Assembly: GCF_001870485.1 (NCBI RefSeq) | Contig: NZ_MDKE01000019.1 | Span: forward strand, 1-51,019 | Source: Oceanisphaera psychrotolerans | Lineage (GTDB): Bacteria; Pseudomonadota; Gammaproteobacteria; Enterobacterales; Aeromonadaceae | DNA length: 51,019 nucleotides | Direction: 5' to 3' | Shown: positions 18,501 through 25,056 of the stretch, in pieces | Layout of the letters: each line of letters opens with the position of its first letter | Numbering within the stretch: the first letter of the stretch is position 1 | Notes under the pieces: generated by a model | The model's database searches: none | What the model was told of the DNA's origin: nothing | What the model saw: only the letters and a program-made list of their open reading frames with translations | Program-made: the position numbers and the translations under genes

Positions 18501-18702
18501 CCTTCACCTTGGCCTGTTTGTCACCACCGACGCCGGACAATAGCTGAGATAGTTGCTCAGCCAGAACATCGGCTAAGCGTTCGTGGCTGAACGCTGGGTT
18601 TAGATCTTCGGGATGGGCGGTGAGCCCGCTTTCTGATAGTGCCTCAGTTATCCCCTGAGTGGTGAGCAGATCGTAGAGTCCTTGTGCCAGTGGTGCTTTC
18701 AT
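15577..18702 (-). CDS. PLD-domain SF2 helicase with DUF3427-type C-terminus
   Basis: This 1041-residue protein has three parts. An N-terminal phospholipase D-like nuclease module (about 130-280) carries one HxK motif (LHAK, His220) and GSANLS. A DEAD/DEAH SF2 helicase follows, with Walker A AATGTGKT near 345-352, DECHH at 441-445, LTATPER and QQIGRGLR. The last about 150 residues match the DUF3427 pattern (AYHSREILTAVGF, LHEGVAYNDYAIS). Such proteins are thought to translocate on and cut DNA. It starts 32 bases after the S24-containing helicase, so it is probably co-transcribed. AAGGGA precedes the ATG. The gene looks less GC-rich than its neighbours, which suggests horizontal transfer. A defence or repair role is inferred. 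Confidence 0.85.
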   Translation of the reverse strand: MKAPLAQGLYDLLTTQGITEALSESGLTAHPEDLNPAFSHERLADVLAEQLSQLLSGVGGDKQAKVKAQAELINDILQYSRQRLNQSEAPDLLCTPPQVLRSLYPVQRKPELPAIGLAQPWLFTAGKDSPALLHELTAELASCNSVDILVSFITVSGVRKIIEVLKQITSTDAKGQSQAKIRVLTTTYVGATEQKALDTLARLPNCEVRISLDGRRTRLHAKAWIFERETGFGSAYVGSANLSGAALMGGLEWTVKFTEKGQNQLYQRAQAHFETLWQDGEFQPYNPDDQTHRDELAKALKRESGRDLIATPTFFDIEPKPFQLDILEQLDNERAHGRMRNLLVAATGTGKTVMAAFDYRRQARQQGGLPRLLFVAHRKELLTQAMSTFRLVLREAEFGDLFTGEHQPDQNQHLFATIQSLNARKLVSQQTADYWHMVIIDECHHIEANSFETLLSSISPAYLLGLTATPERADGKNILRHFDNRPDGSPAAQLRLWQALDLQLLAPFEYYACDDDTDYREIPWQQANEFKALDNLLTGNHVRAAAVIRAWQQLVDDPRLSKTLVFCVSIAHAEFMADQFEKAGIIARVITGKSSAQERRELPKQLERGDIHAIVTVDLYNEGIDLPFVDTLLLLRPTQSATLFQQQIGRGLRLFEGKESCLILDFVGQHKEGFRFDMLYSAITGLSRREVLESIEKGFGRLPSGCHIQLQKQAREHILSSLKQAINQNWRRLQQELHAYISLTGNRQVKLGDFLNEQQLELDDIYRAGQNSGWTNLQRDAGVLSGEATAEERYFSRRLGSLLHLDDTAQLQLINQVAEHNAHYVIDNERQQQRVQMLAYQIDGQHSQTGSAQAFLSRLSHTPTVCDELAQLSNYLDARTQHQYSPLPGLEHTPLKLHAAYHSREILTAVGFLTAEKRTPFQAGVLTLKERKIELLFVTLDKSTALHEGVAYNDYAISQTQFHWQSQNSAGPSTPAGRRYIESETNDWSFQLFVRIDKSAPYRACGPVRFMRYHGGKPMNITWQLEHPLPVRLFKEFSVLG

Positions 18703-18734
18703 CCTGTCCCTTATTGTTGTTTTTCTGCTTCTTG

Positions 18735-21674
18735 TTATTGAGTCGGCTCTGCAATCACACCCCTGAACCGTGCAAACGGCTTCATCTCAAAGGTGACGGC
18801 CAGATCTTCATAATCCGGGTTGGTGGCGTGCAGCCGGTAGCTGCCGTCCGGGTTTTTCTTCACTACCCGCAGCAGGTACTGGTTGTCGCCGGATTCGTCC
18901 TGTCGCTCTATGGCCAGGGTCTGATTGCTGATGGCACCGGCGGTTTCCGGGCTTATCCATTCCAGCAGCAACAGGTCGCCGTCCTGCACCGGCTGTTTGC
19001 CGCCGTTCATGGAATGGCCGCTGGCCCGGGCCAGAAAGTGGCGCGCTGGATCGAGCCGGCCGTAATGGGCCGATAATGACCCTGACTGATGTACTGGCAC
19101 TGGCATCAGCTTTGCGTGGTCGCTGTTACCGCTTTTGAAGTGGCCGCAGGCTATTTTCAGGTCGGGAAAGCAGGGTAATTCGATGACCTCGGCCACCGGT
19201 GTATCGGTGCTGCCATTCGTTTGCTGTTTCGCTTTCGCCAGCTTTGAAGCGTGGCGAAAGCGGTACTCGGCCAGGCGCAAATCCACCAGTTCCTGCATCA
19301 TCACATGCAGGGTATCCAGCTCATCCATAGGCAACTCGAAGCGAGGGCAGAAGTGGTCGTCCTTAATCTTGAACCAGTAGTCGGCCTGGGAGTCCTGGTT
19401 GCCGCCGGTGCTGAACTTGATCGGGTTGCTCTGCCAGTAGCGCAGCCAGGCGGTGGAGTCGGCCATCATGGCTTGTTGTTTGGCAGGCAGGTCGAGCTGC
19501 AGCAAGTCCGGGTGGCGCTCCAGCACATAGCGCGACTGCTCGGCAAGTGCTGCCAGCGAGGGTGGCTGGCGCAATCCGTCCAGCTCCAGCAGGGCCTGCA
19601 GCAGTATGATCTTGAAGCTTTTGGTGAGTCTGGTGGTCTCTATGCCGGTCAGTAGAAAGTCCCGCAATCTGGCCAGTACCTTGCCGGCTTCTGCGCTCAG
19701 GTCACCTTCGCCGTTGGCCAGCTCAAACCAGCTGCCGTGCTGTTTGCGCAGCTTGCCGAGGTCCAACCCGGCCTGAAAGACCTGCGCCGCCGAAGGGCGG
19801 TGACCGAGTTGCTCTTTAAGTCGTCGGTAGTCATCAACGACTCTGACTTTTCCGCCGTAGCGCAGTTGCTCCAGCAGCGGGATCAGCTTGGGATCCAGGT
19901 TGATAAAGCAGCCTTCGGGCAGTGTAGGCGTCGTTTGTCCGCTGCCGCCTTCAATACCGGTGACCTCCTGCAATAGCTCCGGTTTGAACAGACAGGCCTT
20001 GTGGTTGCCTACCAGGTCAACCACCATCAGCCGCCGCTTGCCCGGGTGCAGGCGCAGGCCACGGCCCAGTTGCTGCAGAAAGACGATGCGTGATTCTGTG
20101 GGGCGCAGCATCAGCAGGGTATCGATGGCGGGCAGATCCGTGCCTTCGTTGAACAGATCCACCGAGAAAATTACCTGCAGTTTGCCGTCGGCCAGTTCGG
20201 TCAGCGCCTGGTTGCGAGGCATGGCCGAGTCGGCATACACGGCGGCGGCACGGATGCCGGCATCACGAAACACTCCAGCCATAAAGTCGGCATGGCGAGT
20301 CGAGATGCAGAAAGCCAGGGTACGGTTCTGGCTGAACTTCTGCCATTGATCAAGGGCGTTTCTGGCTCGCTTTTGGCTGGCGAAGGCGGTGTCCAGCGCC
20401 TCGGGATCGAAACGGCCGTTGCGCCAGGGAAGCTCACTGTAGTTGATGTACTCGTCATACACGCCCTGATAGACGAAGGGCACCAGATGGCGGTCGATAA
20501 TGGCGTCGCGCAGTCCGCGCTCGAACACCAGGTTGTCGTCACATAGAGCCAGAATATCGGCCTGATCGGTTCTGTCCGGGGTGGCGGTGAGCCCGAGCAA
20601 AAAACGAGGGCGAAAATGATCCAGCAACCGGCGATAGGTGGGTGCCGTGGCATGGTGAAATTCGTCGACGATGATGTAGTCGAAGTGTTCCGGAGCAAAC
20701 CGGCGCAGATGCTCGGCCCGGCCCAGGGTTTGCACCGAGGCGAACAGCCAGTCGGCCTGATCCTGCTGCTGACCGGTATACAGGCCGGTGTGGGCCTGGG
20801 GCTGCATGCGGATAAAGGTGTCCTGGGCCTGACGGATGATCTCGTCCCGGTGGGCTACAAACAGCAGTGTTTTTGCCTTGAGCTGGCGGGCGTCGAAGGC
20901 AGCCAGCCAGGTTTTGCCAAGGCCGGTGGCCATCACCACCAAACCGCGCTTGTAGCCCTGGCTGCGGCTGGCCTGCAATGCCGCCAGGGCATATTGTTGC
21001 ACGGCGTTGGGCAGGGGCGTTTCGCGCAGGGTCTCGTCATCGGTTGCGTTATCACCGGTAATGAGGCGCAGATGGGTGAGCGGGCTCTGCCGATAACGCA
21101 GTAGATAATCGTCTATCCAGCCGTGGCTGAGTGGTACCACCCGGGCGTCCTGCGCCAGTTGCTCCATTTGTGCCTGTAGTGCCAGCAGGCTGGCGGCGGC
21201 GGGGCTGGTGCCATCATCATCCACTTGCAGGCGCCAGTTCCATTCCAGCGAGTCGGTAAGGGCAGCGCGGGAGATATTGCTGGAGCCGACAAAGCCCTGA
21301 GCCTTGAGCCGATCGTCGGTGCGCTGCCGAATAAACAGGTAGGACTTGAGATGAAAGCCGGGGTTGCCGGCGCTTTCGTAGATACCGACGTGGGCACCCC
21401 GCTCGGCCAGCAGCATCAGCTGGCGCAGGGCCACCGGTTCGGTCACATCCAGATAATCGGAGGTGATGATCCCGAGTTGCACGCCGCGTGTCAGTGCCTC
21501 GAACAGCGCATCCTGCAGCAGGGCCAGCCCGCTCTGGCGGATAAAGGACACGGCAATGCCGATATGGCTGTCTTCGCCGGTGGCGTTGATGGCAGCCAGC
21601 AGTGGGCCGAGTAACGGCTGGTTGAAGCCGGGGTCCTTGGGGCCACCACCGGCTAACAGTTGCGGTGCGCTCAC
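18735..21674 (-). CDS. PLD-SF2 helicase with C-terminal S24 (UmuD/LexA-like) peptidase domain
   Basis: This is 979 residues from the GTG at 21674, which overlaps the methyltransferase stop by one base (TAGTG) behind AAGGTGG. The longer frame to 22007 is only a shadow of the methyltransferase. Order of parts: a PLD-like module (HLK at 108-110, GSSNIS at 130-135); an SF2 helicase (GLGKT 251-255, DEFHH 337-341, LTATPDRTD, QQLGRGLRL); a helical connector; and an S24 domain from about 830. The S24 part shows a UmuD-like cleavage site Cys843-Gly844 (IACGHFKSG), Ser888 in ASGHSM, DGDLLLLEW and Lys939/940. An intact Ser-Lys pair suggests RecA-stimulated self-cleavage. This fusion is unusual. Confidence 0.83.
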   Translation of the reverse strand: MSAPQLLAGGGPKDPGFNQPLLGPLLAAINATGEDSHIGIAVSFIRQSGLALLQDALFEALTRGVQLGIITSDYLDVTEPVALRQLMLLAERGAHVGIYESAGNPGFHLKSYLFIRQRTDDRLKAQGFVGSSNISRAALTDSLEWNWRLQVDDDGTSPAAASLLALQAQMEQLAQDARVVPLSHGWIDDYLLRYRQSPLTHLRLITGDNATDDETLRETPLPNAVQQYALAALQASRSQGYKRGLVVMATGLGKTWLAAFDARQLKAKTLLFVAHRDEIIRQAQDTFIRMQPQAHTGLYTGQQQDQADWLFASVQTLGRAEHLRRFAPEHFDYIIVDEFHHATAPTYRRLLDHFRPRFLLGLTATPDRTDQADILALCDDNLVFERGLRDAIIDRHLVPFVYQGVYDEYINYSELPWRNGRFDPEALDTAFASQKRARNALDQWQKFSQNRTLAFCISTRHADFMAGVFRDAGIRAAAVYADSAMPRNQALTELADGKLQVIFSVDLFNEGTDLPAIDTLLMLRPTESRIVFLQQLGRGLRLHPGKRRLMVVDLVGNHKACLFKPELLQEVTGIEGGSGQTTPTLPEGCFINLDPKLIPLLEQLRYGGKVRVVDDYRRLKEQLGHRPSAAQVFQAGLDLGKLRKQHGSWFELANGEGDLSAEAGKVLARLRDFLLTGIETTRLTKSFKIILLQALLELDGLRQPPSLAALAEQSRYVLERHPDLLQLDLPAKQQAMMADSTAWLRYWQSNPIKFSTGGNQDSQADYWFKIKDDHFCPRFELPMDELDTLHVMMQELVDLRLAEYRFRHASKLAKAKQQTNGSTDTPVAEVIELPCFPDLKIACGHFKSGNSDHAKLMPVPVHQSGSLSAHYGRLDPARHFLARASGHSMNGGKQPVQDGDLLLLEWISPETAGAISNQTLAIERQDESGDNQYLLRVVKKNPDGSYRLHATNPDYEDLAVTFEMKPFARFRGVIAEPTQ

Positions 21675-22255
21675 TATGCCACCTTCACCAGCAGGGCGTT
21701 GAGCCAGGCTTCCTGCTCCCGACCGGGGCGCAGATCGCCGGTTTTCCATTGTTCGGCTACGTCCAGCGGCAGCCCGTTCAGCAGTTGCTGCAGGCCGGCT
21801 TCGTCGAGGTTGGTGAAGTGGCGGCCCTCGCGGCAGGTTTCGCCCCGGCCGTATTTGAACGAGCAGTAAAACACGCCGCCGGGCTTCAACTGCGCGGCCA
21901 GGTGAGCCATTACGGCGGCCAGCTCGGCCTGTGGTACATGCAGCAAAGAGGCACAGGCCCAGATGGCGTCTGCCGGTGTGGCTGTGCTGAAGTCTTCGAA
22001 GCGGCATTGCATTACCGGCAGGCCGCTATGGGTCCGGGCCAGTGCCACCAGCGCCGGGCTGGCATCGAAGGCGGTCACCCGGTAACCAAGGCGGGAAAAA
22101 TGCAGGCTGTCCCGGCCCGAGCCGCAGCCGGCATCCACGACATGGCCGCCGGCCGGCACCCTTGGCAGAAAGCGATCGTAAAGCGGCGTCATGTCTACGG
22201 TGACGGTACTTTGATAGAACTGCTCGGCCCGCTGCTGGTAATAGTTGATAGACAT
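21674..22255 (-). CDS. Class I SAM-dependent methyltransferase (TehB/UbiG-like)
   Basis: This 193-residue Rossmann-fold methyltransferase has motif I VVDAGCGSGRDSLHFSRLGYRVTAFDASP, which holds the SAM glycine loop and the acidic ribose contact. LKPGGVFYCSFKYG is the post-motif region. It has none of the catalytic motifs of DNA adenine or cytosine methylases (no NPPY/DPPY, no PCQ). A small-molecule, protein or RNA substrate is therefore as likely as DNA. It is the first gene of the helicase operon and its stop overlaps the GTG of the next gene. A functional link is inferred from this coupling. Confidence 0.85.
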   Translation of the reverse strand: MSINYYQQRAEQFYQSTVTVDMTPLYDRFLPRVPAGGHVVDAGCGSGRDSLHFSRLGYRVTAFDASPALVALARTHSGLPVMQCRFEDFSTATPADAIWACASLLHVPQAELAAVMAHLAAQLKPGGVFYCSFKYGRGETCREGRHFTNLDEAGLQQLLNGLPLDVAEQWKTGDLRPGREQEAWLNALLVKVA

Positions 22256-22318
22256 GTTCCCGGCTTTGATATTTTTAGTTTGTTCAGTACCTTATCAGAC
22301 TCAATATGAAGCTGGATA

Positions 22319-22378
22319 GCCCTTGCCGCCTTGTCTGTGCCTTTGTGGTGGCGGGCCGGAGGGTGGTGGCGCAAGGGC
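22319..22378. repeat. Inverted repeat upstream of the deaminase gene
   Basis: GCCCTTGC (22319-22326) and GCAAGGGC (22371-22378) form 8-bp complementary arms around a GGTGG-rich spacer. They lie in the 164-base gap between the divergent methyltransferase and deaminase genes. They could fold in the deaminase leader. I recognise no family. Confidence 0.45.
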
Positions 22379-22419
22379 TCAGCCCCACGTTGTGCAGTCG
22401 AACAAAACAGGAGTGACTA

Positions 22420-22917
22420 ATGGCTTTGAACGATCAGGATTTACGGCATTTGCGCCGTTGTGTGGCACTGGCGGAAGAGGCGCTGGCCGGGGGCGACATG
22501 GCCTTTGGTTCCGTGCTGGTGTCGGCCACCGGCGCCGTGCTGGCGGAGGATCACAACCGCATTCACAGTCATGAACCCACCTGGCATCCGGAAATTGCGC
22601 TGGCACGCTGGGCCGCCGAGCATTTGAGTGAAACCGAGCGGGCGCAAACCACCCTGTATACCTCGGGGGAGCATTGCCCCATGTGTGCGGCGGCTCACGC
22701 TTGGGCCGGGTTGGGGCGCATTGTGTATGCCAGTTCGGCGGCGCAGTTTACCGAATGGTGTGCCGAGTGGGGGCTGTCTAACTCGCCGGTGAAGCCGCTG
22801 GCCATCAACGAAGTGGCACCGGAAATTGACGTAGCGGGTCCGGTGCCCGAACTGGCCGGGCAGATCCGTGAATTGCACAAGCGCTATTTCGGGATTGAAG
22901 ACAGCGGTAAGGCGTAA
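22420..22917 (+). CDS. Zinc-dependent nucleoside deaminase family protein
   Basis: This 165-residue cytidine/deoxycytidylate deaminase-fold protein has the zinc site His56-Pro-Glu58 (HPE in place of the commoner HAE) and Cys86-Pro-Met-Cys89 in SGEHCPMCAAA. Glu58 would be the proton shuttle. The size and the PMCAAAHAW motif fit guanine deaminase-like or tRNA-type nucleoside deaminases, but the substrate is not determinable. AGGAG precedes the ATG at seven to eight bases. It stands alone between the accessory operon and a REP cluster. Confidence 0.88.
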   Translation: MALNDQDLRHLRRCVALAEEALAGGDMAFGSVLVSATGAVLAEDHNRIHSHEPTWHPEIALARWAAEHLSETERAQTTLYTSGEHCPMCAAAHAWAGLGRIVYASSAAQFTEWCAEWGLSNSPVKPLAINEVAPEIDVAGPVPELAGQIRELHKRYFGIEDSGKA

Positions 22918-22934
22918 GACAAAATCAGTCCGCT

Positions 22935-23054
22935 GTAGACCCGAATTTATTCGGGTAATCTTGCCGGTGATGGAAAGATCTCCCCGTTGAAACGGGGCCT
23001 ACAACAACGCCGAGGTATCAGCTGAGGGTTTGCGCCGCATGAATGGGCGCCTAC
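22935..23054. repeat. Cluster of three GTAG-headed REP elements
   Basis: A plus-oriented REP (22935-22955, CCCGAAT/ATTCGGG stem) faces a minus-oriented REP (22982-23002, CCCCG/CGGGG stem). This is the inverted-pair layout called REPIN or BIME. A third, minus-oriented REP (23032-23054, GCGCC/GGCGC arms) is nearly identical to those ending at 10011 and starting at 8152. Together they fill the gap after the deaminase gene. Confidence 0.75.
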
Positions 23055-23082
23055 GGAAACTGGATATCGGGAATGGTTAGGT

Positions 23083-23128
23083 TATCCCTTAAAGAGGATA
23101 AAATTGATTTTATCCTCTATAGCGGTTA
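23083..23128 (+). promoter_or_regulatory. Two HipB-type operators (TATCC-N8-GGATA)
   Basis: TATCC-N8-GGATA occurs perfectly at 23083-23100. It recurs with one mismatch (GGTTA) at 23111-23128. Centres are 28 bases apart, close to a whole number of helical turns short of three. This is the operator published for E. coli HipB. The sites lie 30-75 bases before the hipB-like start, so the protein very likely represses itself. Confidence 0.8.
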
Positions 23129-23157
23129 AGGTTATTTTATTTGCTGGAGGGGATAAT

Positions 23158-23406
23158 TTGCGTATTACTACCGCCAACATGCTGGCCCATGCAATTCGGG
23201 ATGAGCGTAAAAAGCGTAAACTCAGCCAGCAGGCTCTGGCTGAGCAGGCTGCTATCAAGCAATCGACGATTTCCGCGTTTGAAAATAATCCGGATGGCAC
23301 CAAACTGGAAACCCTGTTCAAGCTGTTGTCTGAAATGGGGCTGGAGCTGCATCTGGCAGAAAGGGATCAGCCCAGTAATAACGTGGGATGGGAGCAGGAG
23401 TGGTAG
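23158..23406 (+). CDS. hipB: HipB-like XRE-family antitoxin/repressor (orphan)
   Basis: This 82-residue protein is almost entirely one helix-turn-helix domain (IRDERKKRKLSQQALAEQAAIKQSTISAFENNP) followed by the HipB-like tail GTKLETLFKLLSEMGLELHL. The TTG at 23158 is preferred because GGAGGGG lies just upstream; an ATG at 23179 is the alternative. In HipBA modules a HipA kinase gene follows immediately. Here only about 150 bases separate it from the next module, and they encode nothing resembling HipA. The antitoxin is therefore an orphan, perhaps kept as a regulator. The locus is AT-richer than its surroundings. Confidence 0.82.
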   Translation: MRITTANMLAHAIRDERKKRKLSQQALAEQAAIKQSTISAFENNPDGTKLETLFKLLSEMGLELHLAERDQPSNNVGWEQEW

Positions 23407-23491
23407 TGTATGGCCAGTCCCGGCACTCAGCAAACGCATCAGGCTCACGAAGGCCAGATCAAGAGTAATAATGATTCATACTATATCAACG

Positions 23492-23526
23492 TTGCTTGCC
23501 GTGTTAGTGTGGTGTACCCTGTACAC
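23492..23526 (+). promoter_or_regulatory. higBA promoter with GTGTAC palindrome
   Basis: TTGCTT (23492-23497), a 17-base spacer and TACCCT (23515-23520) form a plausible sigma-70 promoter. A perfect palindrome GTGTAC-N3-GTACAC (23512-23526) overlaps the -10 element, as expected for autorepression by the antitoxin or antitoxin-toxin complex. Confidence 0.6.
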
Positions 23527-23555
23527 TTGATGTGATGGCGTAGGAAGTTCTCTTA

Positions 23556-23891
23556 GTGAGTCATGCTATTGAGTTCGTAGAAACCTCGATCTTTACCAAA
23601 CAGATCAAGGAGCTTGCAACGGACGACGAACTAAAGGATTTGCAAGTAGAGCTCATTGCTCAGCCTGAAAAGGGCGACATTATCAGGGATACCGGCGGCC
23701 TACGAAAGGTTCGGATGGCAGTCGGCAACAAGGGTAAGAGCGGCAGTGTACGGGTGCTTTACGTCCTTACCCACGTCGACAAAATTTTCTTGGTGCTGGC
23801 TTATCCGAAATCAGTTAAAGACAGCTTAACAAATGAAGAGAAGTCTCAGCTAAAAAAACTAGTTCAAACACTTAAAGGAGAGGACAAATGA
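23556..23891 (+). CDS. higB: HigB2/RelE-family mRNA interferase toxin
   Basis: This 111-residue toxin resembles Vibrio HigB2: a start like VETSIFTKQIKELATDDELKDLQVELIAQP, then GDIIRDTGGLRKVRMAVGNKGKSGSVRVLYVL, and a C-terminal helix. RelE-fold toxins of this type cut mRNA at the ribosome. The basic residues of GLRKVRMAVGNKGKSGS would form the active face. The start is GTG at 23556 with AGGAAG nine or so bases upstream; no in-frame ATG exists nearby. The gene order toxin-antitoxin is the reverse of most modules and typical of hig. Its stop overlaps the antitoxin start by four bases. Confidence 0.88.
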   Translation: MSHAIEFVETSIFTKQIKELATDDELKDLQVELIAQPEKGDIIRDTGGLRKVRMAVGNKGKSGSVRVLYVLTHVDKIFLVLAYPKSVKDSLTNEEKSQLKKLVQTLKGEDK

Positions 23892-24175
23892 GCATTTTTA
23901 ACGAACTTCAAGCCTCCCTTGAGGAAGCGGTAGAAATTCAACATGGTCGCAAAGAGCCCGCCCGTGTAACCCGTTACGAGATTGCCGATGTTAAGGCAAT
24001 TCGTGTAGATGTGCTTAAGGTAACTCAGGCCGAATTTGCTGCAACGATGGGCGTAAGCGTAGACACAATCAAGAGCTGGGAGTGCAAACGCCGTAATCCA
24101 GCAGGGCTAGCAGCCAAGGTGCTTGCTACGATTCAGGATGACCCGAAAGTCTACACAGCTCTAGCAGCTCACTAA
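23888..24175 (+). CDS. higA: HigA2-like XRE antitoxin
   Basis: This 95-residue antitoxin has a flexible N-terminal toxin-binding segment (about 1-40) and a C-terminal helix-turn-helix (LKVTQAEFAATMGVSVDTIKSWECKRRNPAGLAAKVL). That layout fits HigA2/NadS-type antitoxins. AAAGGAG precedes the ATG, which lies inside the toxin stop (ATGA), so translation is coupled. It would neutralise HigB and repress the promoter at 23492-23526. A terminator follows within six bases. Confidence 0.9.
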   Translation: MSIFNELQASLEEAVEIQHGRKEPARVTRYEIADVKAIRVDVLKVTQAEFAATMGVSVDTIKSWECKRRNPAGLAAKVLATIQDDPKVYTALAAH

Positions 24176-24180
24176 GATTC

Positions 24181-24205
24181 AAAAAGGCCCTTCACGGGCC
24201 TTTTT
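24181..24205. terminator. Bidirectional terminator between higA and trpA
   Basis: AAAAAGGCCC (24181-24190) and GGGCCTTTTT (24196-24205) form a perfect 10-bp stem with a 5-base loop. T-runs lie on both strands, so it can end both the plus-strand toxin-antitoxin transcript and the minus-strand trp operon. Confidence 0.9.
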
Positions 24206-24246
24206 GATATAAGCTCTTCACTTGCTATCACTTCCAGCTTCCGGGC

Positions 24247-25056
24247 TTACAGCGGCCTGGTCGCGGCCTTCATCTCTTGCACGAAGCCGGTCAGGGCATC
24301 GAGCATGGCCTGGGGGTTGTTCAGGTTCTGTTCGATGAGCTTGACCACGGCGGAGCCGGAGATGGCGCCGGCGGCCCCGGCGCTAATGGCGTCGCGTACC
24401 TGCTCGGGGCTGGAGATACCAAAGCCGAGCAGCGAGGGCGGTGCCTTGAATTGCTTCAGGGTGGCCAGCAGGGTGTCTACCGGTTTGCCGGCCTTGGTTT
24501 CGGTGCCGGTTACGCCGGCGCGGCTCAGCAGGTAGGTGTAGCCGGAGCCCATTTCCGCCACCGCCTTCAGGGTGGCTTCGTCACCGTTGGGCGGGGCGAT
24601 GAAAATGGTCTCTATGCCGGCCCGGTCGGCGGCGGCCTTGAAGGGCTCGGCCATTTCCAGCGGCACATCGGCCACCAGCACCGAGTCCACACCGGCCTGG
24701 GCGGCACGGCCATAGAAGCTGTCCAGCCCCGGTGCGTATACCAGGTTGGCGTACACCAGCAGGCCGATGGGCAGCTCGGGGTATTTCTCCCGCACCTTTT
24801 TCAGCATCTCGAAACAGATTTGCGAGTTGGTGCCGGCACTCCGGGCGCGCAGGGTCGCGTCCTGAATGGTGGGGCCGTCGGCCACCGGATCGGAGAAGGG
24901 AATGCCCAGCTCCAGGGCGTCTGCGCCACCGGCCACCAGGGCGTCAATCACCTTGAGTGAATGCTCGGGGGTGGGATCGCCCAGGGTCACGAAGGGCACG
25001 AAGGCGCCTTCGTTCTTTGCCTTCAAACGGTCAAACAGGCGGTCGTAGCGGCTCAT
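24247..25056 (-). CDS. trpA: Tryptophan synthase alpha subunit
   Basis: This 269-residue TIM-barrel subunit cleaves indole-3-glycerol phosphate to indole and glyceraldehyde-3-phosphate. Catalytic residues lie in the conserved [18 protein letters not shown] (Glu and Asp) segment. The phosphate loop appears as [12 protein letters not shown] and GAISGSAVV. It is the last gene of the trp operon; its ATG overlaps the trpB stop by four bases. The length matches the E. coli enzyme (268). Confidence 0.98.
   Translation of the reverse strand: MSRYDRLFDRLKAKNEGAFVPFVTLGDPTPEHSLKVIDALVAGGADALELGIPFSDPVADGPTIQDATLRARSAGTNSQICFEMLKKVREKYPELPIGLLVYANLVYAPGLDSFYGRAAQAGVDSVLVADVPLEMAEPFKAAADRAGIETIFIAPPNGDEATLKAVAEMGSGYTYLLSRAGVTGTETKAGKPVDTLLATLKQFKAPPSLLGFGISSPEQVRDAISAGAAGAISGSAVVKLIEQNLNNPQAMLDALTGFVQEMKAATRPL

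Noticed and set aside
21675-22007. N-terminal extension of the S24-helicase frame
   Set aside because: The stretch lies within the methyltransferase gene in another frame and reads as Arg/Gly-rich nonsense. The GTG at 21674 with AAGGTGG is a better start.
22319-22378. CRISPR array or insertion sequence
   Set aside because: Only one pair of 8-bp inverted arms is present. There are no regularly spaced repeats anywhere in the window and no transposase gene.
23410-23538. 42-codon frame after hipB as a possible hipA remnant
   Set aside because: The reading MASPGTQQTHQAHEGQIKS and onward shows no HipA motif, no ribosome site and overlaps the higBA promoter.
13145-24175. Integrated prophage or integrative element
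   Set aside because: There is no integrase, no phage structural gene and no attachment-site repeat in the window. The region is accessory in content but not a recognisable mobile element.
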